Below, piece after piece: positions 48,840 to 58,651 of a stretch of DNA of 64,000 bases. The first letter of the stretch is position 1; each line of letters starts with the position of its first letter. Both the position numbers and the translations under genes were made by a program. The notes under the pieces were generated by a model, which was not told where the DNA came from, did not search any database, and saw nothing but the letters and a program-made list of their open reading frames with translations. Origin of the DNA: Agrocybe praecox (lineage: Eukaryota > Basidiomycota > Agaricomycetes > Agaricales > Agrocybaceae); the NCBI GenBank assembly GCA_964017145.1, contig OZ024850.1, positions 2,829,618 through 2,893,617 on the forward strand, read 5' to 3'.

Positions 48840-50268
48840 ATGGTGAGATTTTAAGTAAACTTTACAATGCAACGACCGCTTGATCTTGTACAATATAGAG
48901 ACCTATTCTTTTACAAGGTATGAACCTACCAATTTGCGCTGGTGATGCTGCAACAAATCCTCAACAATTCTGTCCTCTCCAGGTCACGAACGATCTTTGA
49001 CACAGATCAAGTTCAACTCGGACGGAGATCTATTATTCACATGCTCGAAGGATAATGTTATCAATGTGTGGTACTCGCATAATGGAGAGCGCCTAGGAAC
49101 ATACGAAGGAACAAATGGTACCGTTTGGACGGTGGACGTTGATCGTATGTCGGATTGCTGCTGGTTTTCTTCTTCCATGCGTGCTAAATTCTGCAATTTG
49201 CAGCCGAATCAAAATACCTTATTTCAGGTGCTGCTGACAATACCCTTAGACTCTGGTCAGTCCGCACAGGAAAAAACCTTTACACCTGGGAGTTCCCAAC
49301 TGCCGTTAAACGGGTTGCCTTCAATGAGAAAGGAACACGGGTTGTTTGCATCACTGAGCAACGGATGGGTCATCAATGTGCGATCCGAGTGTTTGAGATT
49401 AATGACGAGGGCGATGGCACGAAACGTACGTCCGGCCAGCTTTTTGCCCATAGACCGCTGATGTGAACTGATTAAATTTGTGCTGTCGCAGAATCAAAAG
49501 AGCCTTTGTACATGTTCAACCCTATTGGATCCAAAGCGACTGTCTGCGCATTTACCTTAACGCCCGATGTCATTATCACTGGTCACGAGTCTGGAAAAGT
49601 TGCTCTTTTCAACGTCAAATCGGGCGAGGAAATCGACAACAACGAACGGGCGCACAGCGACGTCGTCACTGATCTCCAGATGAGCAAGGACTGGACTTAC
49701 TGCATCACCAGCAGCAAGGACAAAGCTGCACGAGTAAGTTATAGCGTCGTTTTTTTCAAGAAAAGGAACTCTGCCGTTTACTCTTTCTGACCTTCAGATA
49801 CATGATACCAAAAACCTCATGGTCATCAAGACCTACACCACCGAAACACCACTAAATAGTGCTGCTCTTGCCCCCAACCGTCCTTATGTGAGGCATTCAA
49901 CCTTCTGACTTGCGAAGCACGTTCTGAAATGCATTTTTTCGGCAGGTCCTTCTCGGTGGTGGTCAAGAAGCCATGAACGTTACGACCACATCTCTGCGTC
50001 AAGGAAAGTTCGAAACACGATTCTGGCACAAAGTGTTTGAGGAGGAAGTCGGCCGTGTCAAGGGCCATTTCGGACCTATCAACACGTATGTTTTGCAGTC
50101 TGCTTTGCTTCGACCCCTTGAAGGCTCACATATTTTATCAGTATTGCTGTTCACCCAGCTGGTACAAGTTACGCATCTGGAGGAGAGGATGGTTTCGTGC
50201 GCGTGCATCATTTTGACGACTCGTATTTCAAAGCTAAGCCTTACGGAGACCTGGAAATCATCGATTGA
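48840..50268 (+). CDS. TIF34: Translation initiation factor eIF3 subunit i (WD40)
   Basis: Eight exons (48840-48842, 48899-48917, 48983-49144, 49204-49425, 49492-49733, 49798-49887, 49946-50085, 50142-50268) sum to 335 codons (334 residues), close to yeast Tif34 (347) and human eIF3i (325). The protein begins [19 protein letters not shown] and forms a seven-blade WD40 propeller, with repeats such as [31 protein letters not shown] and [20 protein letters not shown]. It ends [17 protein letters not shown]...[14 protein letters not shown]. It is a core eIF3 subunit binding eIF3b and eIF3g in the cytoplasmic 43S pre-initiation complex. Unusually, exon 1 is just the ATG and exon 2 is 19 nt. This start is needed because the conserved RPILLQGHERSLT begins directly after the acceptor. 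Confidence 0.93.
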
Positions 50269-50712
50269 TTTGTGTATCTTTACTTTGCTGTATAATGTCA
50301 TGCCTGATATCGATGTCCTTGGCTGAACTTGCTCATTTTACTGTGTAGCCCAGTATCGCCTTTTCAGGCAGGCTCTCGATAGATGCTAGCTTTGCTCCAG
50401 TAGAGACTCTTCCACGTTTCTTTTCCACCAGCAGCCTCTCATCGTAGTTGCAGCGGGCTCCTTTAGTTAATGTAGCGACATAAAATCCATCGAGAGGGTT
50501 GCATCGTTGTACTGTAGAATAATTTTAGAATGATATGAGAATAATAATAAATAAATCGTGTGCTACATGCGGTTAGTGGTCACGCGAATTTCTTGAAATA
50601 TCAAAAGAAGCTGGTCAGAGCTGGTCAACACCCTCTTCTTAGATCTTAGACAGTAGCTTATAAAAGCTACGGGTACCGCTCTTTAACGTATACCACCACT
50701 GGACGCCGAACA
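50269..50712. other. Intergenic region
   Basis: These 444 bases include the eIF3i 3' UTR with an AATAAATAAA-like stretch near 50547 (possible poly(A) signal) and the promoter of the next gene. Confidence 0.4.
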
Positions 50713-51990
50713 ATGGGCTCAAGAACACTTTCTTTTACCATCCTTTTACTATGCACCACACCGACATTGTCCCATGTCATCGACCCCCACTTTAGATATT
50801 GGGGACGCTCATGGAAGCGAAGCTCAAGTTCAGCAAAGAGTATACCACAAGAGGGGTACTATTCTCCCCTAGCTGCTGGCGGCAGCATGCTCACAGTGAG
50901 TCATACATTGCTATTACAACATAACCCAACGAAGTTGACGCTTCTCGTTTTCAAAGCTTGCCCAAAATACGTGGCCTGTAGGCCAGGGTGAACCATTAAA
51001 TGCCATTATCTCAGGCAACTCAGACGAACAAGTGCTGAAGGACCAAGAGGAAGAGGGGGGCCTGAGGAACTATTTTCTGTGCGTTTGGCGCGTTGCTTGC
51101 CTGGCTTACTTCTTGGACTGATATCTTTTGTTCTCGGTAATGCTCAGCTCGTTCGGTTTTGCCGGAGAATGTCTTGGACAGCATGCTGGGGATCATCAGG
51201 GTGCTAATTTAGGGGATGGACGTGGATACCGTACGTGTTCTAGTGTTGACACAGGAAAGAACCCATCCGTCTAACCGTAGTTTCGATGCAGAAAACGAGA
51301 CCGCCGTCATTCGTTGGGACTATGGTGACTCTCAGCTGGGAACATGTAAAGAGACGATCCAAGGTGGTAATCATTTCAGGTATTGGGTCCAGGATGGCTC
51401 ATCTGCAAACAGGTGCGAAGATCACAAGCCTGACGTCGTGCAGATCCTAACAATGAATTGCAGCGGGGCTATATTTATGGCTACTTCATACGAGACGTCT
51501 TTAGCAGGTAAGTATTCCTAGCTTGCTTCTTATTAGCCACCTGATTGAGCAGTATGACTTAGAACAACACGGTATCGTCGTGAACGGATACAATCTCGGC
51601 CGAGACTGGCTAGTGGGAAACATTACTGGCAACTTCATTAATACCCCCAATGTCACTGATTCGACATCGTTTTCAGCAACAACATCGTGGGCTAATTACA
51701 CGTATCAGACCGACATAAAATATGTTTCCGGTCTCCTACAGAACACCAACATCGGAATCAACCACAATGATTCTGTAAGCGTAAATGGTGCGAATGCCAG
51801 TGATGGTTTAGTGGCTGTCCTAGAAGTGAAGATTACAGGAACTCCCAAACAAGCATCGTGAGTGGTTTTTCTTCTAGCCACTAGTAATTCCCGCTGATCC
51901 ACTTTCAGAGCTTCATGGAAGTTATCACCGCCGCAATTTTGGCAACTCCAACTGTTAGCCGTTCTCTTTTCGCCGATACTAATATCATAG
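50713..51990 (+). CDS. Secreted, probably GPI-anchored protein of a basidiomycete orphan family
   Basis: Seven exons (50713-50895, 50957-51078, 51148-51230, 51292-51412, 51464-51507, 51563-51857, 51909-51990) give 310 codons (309 residues). An N-terminal signal peptide is clear (MGSRTLSFTILLLCTTPTLS). The mature part has WPVGQGEPLNAIISGNSDEQ, GGLRNYFLSSFGFAGECLGQ, ETAVIRWDYGD, GGNHFRYWVQDG, GAIFMATSYE and VVNGYNLGRDWLVGN. It has several N-glycosylation sequons (NIT, NVT, NYT, NDS, NAS). The C-terminus is SASW followed by a hydrophobic tail (FWQLQLLAVLFSPILIS), as in GPI-anchor signals. I have the impression of similar sequences in other Agaricomycetes but know no assigned function. Location would be cell surface or wall. 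The 189-codon ORF overlapping its last exon in another frame is a shadow. Confidence 0.75.
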
Positions 51991-52649
51991 TGCGGTCCAC
52001 ACTCCTTCCGACCTCTGATGAATTTATGACCACCTCTTTCATGGACAATTCGAATCTGCGAAACACCATCCCGTCGTTATTGACGTGGCTGGCCTTACTG
52101 ATTTTAGCTGTATTTTTGTATATAGTCAACTTACTCTCTCTACCCATTTTAACACGACACGGACCATATTTAACCATCAATTTAGACTTAGACTTTTTAT
52201 ATACCACATTGTCCAATACTTGCACGCTCGGAATACAAGCCGTTACTATGTACTACCATCGCGATTCACCGCGCACCTTGTTTTATTTTCTACCAGAAAA
52301 AGACAAAGCTGCCCAGTATCCTCTTGTACCCTATACGTCCTTCGTTATTCCTTGGAAGGCTATGGTGGTAACAACGATGACTGCCAATTTTACGAATGCC
52401 TGCAGCTGCCAGTCTCTTCAAGTTTCAATTTCAAGTTCTGAGTCACTCCAGATTCACGCCACTGAGCACATGAATCACACGTGACTATAATTAATCGTTG
52501 CGCACTGCAGAGCACATTGTGATTGCACAAACAACTCTTTCTCTCTTTCTTTCTTTTTCCCCCTTCGAACGACGAGAGGAGGCGTTTTTAGCCTTCGAGG
52601 AAACATTCTCACTACCTGCGATACCCCCATCCGTGTAAGGAAGACTTTG
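51991..52649. other. Intergenic region with pyrimidine tract
   Basis: These 659 bases carry a CT-rich tract near 52530-52562, as is common just upstream of fungal start sites, preceding the BTB gene. No gene is supported. Confidence 0.4.
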
Positions 52650-53979
52650 ATGAACCCCATGCGAAGAAGTTCGCCCAGAAAATTCATTATCGTGGACGAT
52701 AACACCATCCAGGAGATGGAAGATCATGAAGCTCAGAGGTCCAAGAAGAGACAGAGGACAGAGCTAGAAAGCGGAAATCCATTGGATTCTGCCCCAAGGA
52801 GGTCAACAGATACCCAAGCCCCAACATCGGGCTTTAATTTTCGGTATTCGGTACCTAGTGAAAAAGACCCTGTATATTTCAGTAAAGACGAGAAGGCGCA
52901 ATGCTACATCAAAGTTGAGGGTGTGCTCTTCAAAGTGCGTCTTAGTGTTCATCTTAACTTGCTAAATTCATAAAATTCATAATGAATTGTAGACATATGA
53001 GTCGCTTCTTAGCTGCTCTACAATTATCCAACAATTATTGGAAAACCATATTGAGAAATTCGGAAAGATGGACGCGGAGAGTCCTCTTGTTCTGATGCTA
53101 CCTACTTTGGCCGAATTTCGGGCGTTTCTTTGGGTATTAATTGCGACGTACGTGGTCCTTTGTTATGTCCGCCCCTTTGTACTGAATTGATGTAGGGAGG
53201 ATGAGCTCAACGAACCTATTCAAGAACACAAAGCCGTTGAACGGCTCTTTCTTATCGCATCCATGACAGATAAATACGAGTCTCCGAAACTACGCGCCTG
53301 GGTAGTCAATGCAATATATCAAGCCGCCACTAATCCTGTTCTCTTGGAGTCATGCTCATCTGCAAACCTGGCCTACATGGTTAATGAATGCATTGCTCAG
53401 AAATTCAACGAAGCCCTCATCGCCGTCGTGAAGAAATGGTCTGATCGGCTGGAGAAGAAGGACGCACCAACGGTGCCTGCTATCCAGGCGGCGGATAAGC
53501 ATGGGCTAAATGACTTGAAAGGCATTGCGTACTATTTGCATGTCCAAGACATGATAGACAGGCAAACGACCACGCGGAGGGGTGCCACTCATCTCAAAGC
53601 TGACCCAAAACTAAACAAAGCCCAAGTATCCCGATTGCTCAATGGGCACTGGTCTCTCGTCAGCATGTGGGAGAAACTCCGCCTAAAGCCCATCGAGCTT
53701 CCTCGCTCTTCTACGTGCACAGAGGAGGGTCATGTCAAGTGCACTGCTCACTGGGAGAGACGGTGGATTTCAGCTGTTGGCTGGAAGCGAATCATGGGCA
53801 TCAGTTCGGCAGATATTTTGGCTTTGCTCGCTTGTCTTCGTGACCAGCTCATGAACGATGACGAGTTGAAGGCTGCGGGTACAATTGAACCAGAGTGTCG
53901 GCTAGCTGGTCTGGAGGCTCTCAAAAATTTTCGCCTGAAGACTCGGGGGGAATTAGCTGATCACTTTGTTGGTCTTTAG
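52650..53979 (+). CDS. BTB/POZ-domain protein
   Basis: The exons 52650-52934, 52993-53147 and 53196-53979 give 408 codons (407 residues). The first 75 residues are polar and basic with an NLS-like RSKKRQR. A BTB fold follows: DPVYFSKDEKAQCYIKVEGV, FKTYESLLSCSTIIQQLLE, then LPTLAEFRAFLWVLIAT and AVERLFLIASMTDKYE. This is the variant common in expanded Agaricomycete families. The C-terminal 220 residues are mostly alpha-helical with no named domain (WSDRLEKKD, HWERRWISAVGWKRIMG). BTB proteins usually dimerise or serve as Cullin-3 adaptors, but which applies here is not shown. The ATG at 52650 is the first true methionine in frame. Confidence 0.7.
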
Positions 53980-55040
53980 AGAGGGAAATTTTTGATATGC
54001 TCAATGATAATGCCACGGACTATATGTATCTATCCTCATGTGTATAATTTATTTTAATGGAATTTATAAACATATCTTCAGTTTGGTTTACAATGTGCAT
54101 CGGGGCTGCATAAGCGCTGCATGATGATACGCGTCAAGTCACTATCACGTGTAAGCTTTCCTCAACCCCCCGACAGTCGCGCATTCGCATTCGCATCCAT
54201 CCCGAGCGTCGTTGAAACTGGACACGCACCACTGGGTAGCCTCTTTTTCTCTTGTTCAACTTCAAGTTCTGATTTCAAGAAAAATGACAACAAGATGACA
54301 AACCTCAGTTTAGTTAGTTAAAATGCTAATGACCTCATCTGACTTTGACTGGTGGTTTCGGTGTGTTACACGACAGAATGAGCTGCACAAAAAACAGGGT
54401 GCACACGCTGGATACCGAACCGAATGTATCGAACTTGAGAAGTGGGCTCGAATGCTGGTGAAAAAGTACCGTTCAATGAAAACGTTCAGACAGCAATTTA
54501 CACTTTCTAGTGCCAAACAAATTCTCACTACGGCCGCCTCACAGAAAGATGAAGAAACACAACGACCAGCCTGGACTGCATGATTGGAGCTTCTGCCTCC
54601 AATCCCGGGTTTCTGTCTAAAGGTGCATTGTACCTTGGCGAAGTGTTGAATTAACGAGGATTTCAAGGCCACATTTACTACAATGAAACCTGCGGCGCAT
54701 GAAACCCGTGCAGTGCGAGAGCTTGTGCGATATCGCTTTTTCGAACGACTTCAGTTCGGAGCAACTTTCACCGTGGCCTTTGTTCCCTCATGATATTGGA
54801 GAATACATTCTCGGGCCAGTCCGCAACCCCTGGGGCATGAAAAGTAGTTTGCTGTATCGTAATTCGTTTGATTGAAAAATGAATAACAATAAAAGCGTGT
54901 ATGTTAACGAAAATAGATACCCAGAAAACGTCCAACCCCGAAGACCCAAGAAAGAGTGAATGAAGAGACATGCGATGGCCACAGATACAGACATCCGTTT
55001 ACAGCAAAAAGGCCTCCAAAAAGAAAAAGCTGTAATGTGT
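53980..55040. other. 1.06 kb intergenic region
   Basis: It contains short ORFs only. The best is plus 54383-54583, reading QNELHKKQGAHAGYRTE then EKWARMLVKKYRSMKTF, which looks helical and follows a good acceptor at 54382. No start exon could be fixed, so it is left uncalled. Confidence 0.35.
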
Positions 55041-55854
55041 CTAAAACATTAGTTCTTTCCAACATGACAGAAAAGTAAAGGTGACGTAGGCGTACTTACG
55101 GAGATCTTGAGGCCTTGCAAGAATCACGAGAAAATTAGTTATTTAACTAGAGACCTTACTCCTGTTCCATTATCCTTCAGGCTGACTGGGTATGAATCCA
55201 TCGCCTTCTGATATTCAGCTGTACGTGAATCAGAATCTGCGGTGATTATAAAAACATCAATGGACGCACCTTGAGCACTGTTGTCCGACTTTTCTTTGCT
55301 CTCCTCTTTGCCATCTACCCCGTCGGAGACTCGGGCTTTCTTTCTGGGGGATTCTTCGTCCTGTTCTGGGGTATCATCGGACTGTTCGCCTTGGCTATCG
55401 GGATCCTGCGATTGTGCACGTCGTTTGCCTCGATTTTTCTGTGAAAGAAAATTTATAGTCCAGTACTATAAGCAATAAGAAGAGACTTACGAAGCGATCT
55501 GCAAAATGAAGCTTCCTATACTCGACCAATGTAAATGGATCTAGTTAGTATCAAGTTCCAATGATACTGAATCAAGAAATACTGCCTTCCAACCATTTTA
55601 GAGGCTGACAACGAATGGTACCAACCTTTCTAGAGCTTGCTTCTCTTTTTGCTTGTCGTCTTCCTCCTGTAAGAGAAATCAGCGAGGCTTTCCTCGAGTG
55701 AGCTCATTTGACTCACCTTCATAGACCGCCTGATCCTGTCTAGAAAAGAGCCATCATCGGAGAAAACATTCGGGGGTTTCGTCGTAGTTGTCGGTGACTT
55801 GTCTTTCACTGACGGGGTGCCAACCAACGTAGACGAGCTGCTGTTGACAGACAT
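55041..55854 (-). CDS. TRIR (C19orf43)-like nuclear protein, 3' end uncertain
   Basis: Exons 55717-55854, 55626-55666, 55491-55515, 55270-55438, 55155-55218 and 55041-55113 join in frame to 170 codons. The diagnostic motif is NVFSDDGSFLDRIRRSMK followed by a Lys/Glu helix (EEDDKQKEKQALERK). This resembles NLFANDGSFLELFK plus a Glu/Arg helix in human TRIR, a telomerase-RNA-interacting RNase candidate. A basic FKNRGKRRAQSQ and acidic/Ser-rich middle follow (DDTPEQDEESPRKKARV). The terminal block AEYQKAMDSY...NGTGVRP parallels the AEVKKY...TRPLVK end of TRIR. If the intron at the last donor (55100) is spliced instead of read through, the tail would change to a hydrophobic extension, so the C-terminus is unsettled. 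A 25-nt exon (55491-55515) was required to keep frame. Confidence 0.55.
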
Positions 55855-56284
55855 ATACGAACTAGAATCCGAGCTTAGTATGCTGTAACGGGTATTGGTG
55901 TGTTCCTCGATATGAAATTGTGTTGAAAACTTGAAGTTCAGTGGGACGGGAAAGATTGTCGGTCAGTGCGGGGTTTATTTTATATCAAACAGTTTACCCG
56001 GAATAGAAATTATGAGAAAAGACGAGAAAGTTCCGTGGCCGGCACGATTGCCGTTAATTGCATATATTTACACTATCATATAGCGTCAGCTCAAAACGCG
56101 TCTCGTCACGCTCGCGTGCTTCCACGTCACTCAATAGGAAGAACAAAACGAACGGGTTCGGACTCGAGAAATTCGCGAGAAATAGCTGGATACTGAATAC
56201 CGAAGGATAATAGCTACGCGTAAGTTTCTGATACTTAAAATTTATAACTAGTATTACTTAGTATCTTCTATTTTCCCTAATACA
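55855..56284. other. Intergenic region
   Basis: These 430 bases separate the TRIR-like start from the stop of the first F-box gene. Only a short spurious ORF is present. Confidence 0.4.
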
Positions 56285-58102
56285 TTATACCTCCGTAAAC
56301 TCTGGGTGATATTGGCCATAAGGGTAGAACGGATGCGCGATTCTATTAGGATTATTCGCCCCGTAGAAGACAGACCGCGGGTTCTGGTTAGGGGGGAGTG
56401 AAACCTCACGGTAATCGAGGTCCAGGTCAAGTTCTATCCCTTTCGATCGTGCGTACTGCAAAATTCCAGGAGCAATATTTTTTTGCATGGGCCTCGAAAA
56501 GGATATTCGGACAGATCGTAAAACTGAAACGAGTTTCGAATCGGTGTCAAGCCTACTCATTATAAATTTCTCTATTGTTTCGTCCTTGATTTGTACGACC
56601 CAATGCGCCTCCAACACCAAGAGGTTGGGTAAGAGTATCATATTTGAATCCGCCTGTGGGTGCACAATGAGAGGCTCCAAATTGAAATTCTCTGATTCGT
56701 CCGGGGTGATATCAGGCGAGGCATAGTAAGGCCTTATTAATATTCCTGGACCAGTTTTCTCCAAGCCAATCTCGAGGTGGGTCGTGGATACAGATGCCTG
56801 TAAAATCTTCTGGATGTCGTCCACATATACCCCACGCTGTTGGATGGACAAACGTCTGATATTGGACTTCTGTAAAAGGGAAAGCGGAGCAAAAGAGTTT
56901 CGGATTACGCCAGGAACGTCTGGGGGTAGGAGCAGTACAATTTGAGCAGAGTATTGAAGCCACTTCAAATTGGGAAAATGGAGATGTTTACAGAGATCTT
57001 CTGTCTTCAATGACGTTGGCTCGTCCTCCAGAAAGCAAAACGATTCCAGGGATGGATGTACTAGATCCGCATGCTGGAACGGGTCCTGTCCATATGCGTA
57101 CCCTACCCCAATGATCTTGAAACGCACAAGCGATATGCACTGTCGGAGCAGCGTCATGATGTCTCTATGACTAAGTCTTGGATCACAGTCGTAGTATACC
57201 TCTGTGAGGTGAGGTGGGAATATAACCGTATTTCCGTAAATCCGGCCTTCGAGAGTAAGTCTTCGAAGATTTGGGGCCTGAAATAATGTTTTCATCAGCG
57301 GGAAGTCCTGCATCTCCTCGTTGGCCGGACTTGAAAAAATTTGCAGACTTTCAAGCATAGGGAAAGTTGCTCCATTCTGCGATGCTAAGTAATTGATTTC
57401 ATGGAAAATATTCGTTGTCATGTCGAGGTTGAGCATCTTCCAGCGGTCCATGAATGAAGAGAGGATGGAAATTGTCTTTCCTGCACTATTTGTTGTTGAT
57501 ATATCGTTTGCACTGCGCGGAAAATCATCCATGTTGCGAATGTAATAGATGGAAAGAGATAAAGGGTAAGTTCCACTGCGATTGAGCCAGTCTCGAATAA
57601 TTTGTCGACGTTCCTCCATGATTTCATCCAGCGAACGGAGCTGGACGGTTGGATCGATCGTATATTGGGCTATATACACAGCCAGCGATGGGTTACCCTC
57701 TGCGTAAGGAATATGTAGATTGGACCATAGTTCTGGGGAAGAGAGTGCAGCTTCTTTCCAGCTCCTGCAGACATGCGTCAGAAGTATAGGAGCTTCCTTT
57801 GCGCTCATAGTAGGGTTTCGCTCGGTTGGAAGGCATTGTGTGAAGATTTCGCGCAAAATATCTGGTGGTAGTCGCCGAACTGGAGATAAGATGACATGGT
57901 AGATTTTCAATGCCTCCTTGATTGCGTCCTGTTTCTCGTGTAGGTTTGCCAACCGCAATTGAAGTTCGTCGATTTCTGTTTGTATCGAAGCCACTTGCTC
58001 TGTTGGATTTTTAATCGCGAATCTGATCATCGATATGATATCGTCAGAGGGCTCCTCATTATTGTTTGCGAAGTAGGCTATATGATCCTCTAGTGCTGAC
58101 AT
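56285..58102 (-). CDS. F-box protein, paralogue 1 of 3
   Basis: This is a single-exon protein of 605 residues. A helical coiled coil occupies residues 35-70 (QVASIQTEIDELQLRLANLH). An F-box-like domain covers about 74-130: LSPVRRLPPDILREIFTQCL, then LLTHVCRSWKEAALSSPELW. The C-terminal 450 residues have irregular leucine-rich segments (for example MLESLQIFSS, APNLRRLTLEGRI, LPNLLVLEAHW) resembling a degenerate LRR substrate-recognition part. In SCF ubiquitin ligases the F-box binds Skp1 and the LRR part binds the target. This architecture is expanded in mushrooms and targets are unknown. It lies in tandem with two related genes at 58652-60355 and 61028-62785, with sequence order and spacing of motifs shared. 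The start is MSALEDHIAYFANNN. Confidence 0.8.
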   Translation of the reverse strand: MSALEDHIAYFANNNEEPSDDIISMIRFAIKNPTEQVASIQTEIDELQLRLANLHEKQDAIKEALKIYHVILSPVRRLPPDILREIFTQCLPTERNPTMSAKEAPILLTHVCRSWKEAALSSPELWSNLHIPYAEGNPSLAVYIAQYTIDPTVQLRSLDEIMEERRQIIRDWLNRSGTYPLSLSIYYIRNMDDFPRSANDISTTNSAGKTISILSSFMDRWKMLNLDMTTNIFHEINYLASQNGATFPMLESLQIFSSPANEEMQDFPLMKTLFQAPNLRRLTLEGRIYGNTVIFPPHLTEVYYDCDPRLSHRDIMTLLRQCISLVRFKIIGVGYAYGQDPFQHADLVHPSLESFCFLEDEPTSLKTEDLCKHLHFPNLKWLQYSAQIVLLLPPDVPGVIRNSFAPLSLLQKSNIRRLSIQQRGVYVDDIQKILQASVSTTHLEIGLEKTGPGILIRPYYASPDITPDESENFNLEPLIVHPQADSNMILLPNLLVLEAHWVVQIKDETIEKFIMSRLDTDSKLVSVLRSVRISFSRPMQKNIAPGILQYARSKGIELDLDLDYREVSLPPNQNPRSVFYGANNPNRIAHPFYPYGQYHPEFTEV

Positions 58103-58651
58103 GTCACTATGAGTTGAGGATGGAGTACCGGGATTCTAGAAGCCTTTGAGTGAGCGTCGATGGGGAATGAGTCGGTTCCGATTGATGCCTTCGAAGGAAC
58201 CGCTGCTTTATAGGAAATTGCTCGAGTCTACTACCGCAGTCCACTGCCACGCAGTGGGCACATGCTTTCTGTAAGAGATGAACACGTCGAGGCAGAGGTG
58301 AGGCTGCACAGCAGTCGTCAAGAATGCCAAATTTTCGATGACATGATCCGCCTCGTTCAACACTGCACCCATCATACATTAGTCGATCAGTCAACATCAG
58401 AATTTGAAATGTACGAGCAAGCAGTTTTACCTAGTTGATAAAAAGTCCATTTTCGACCAAGTGCGAGGCTATAGTACAAATCTTTCCGAATCGAATATAC
58501 AACCGCGGGAGTCAGGAAGAAAGAGGCTGTTTACGGTTGTTGGTGCACTGATCTATGATTCAAAAAGCCGAAAATTCTGGATATTAAAATTAATTACGAT
58601 AGAGTGGAATTCAGAGACGGAAGAATGTCGCAGGGAAAGTGGTCATTGTGT
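58103..58651. other. Intergenic region between F-box paralogues 1 and 2
   Basis: These 549 bases include the promoter of paralogue 1. The plus-strand 302-codon ORF overlapping here is an antisense shadow of paralogue 2. Confidence 0.4.

Noticed and set aside
51915..52484. 189-codon plus-strand ORF with hydrophobic segments
   Set aside because: It overlaps the last exon of the GPI-type gene in another frame and then runs through its 3' flank. No conserved motif was found and the splice-consistent gene explains the start.
54310..54672. Overlapping plus and minus ORFs between the BTB and TRIR-like genes
   Set aside because: Neither shows a domain. The plus-strand helical stretch lacks a start exon, so no gene is called.
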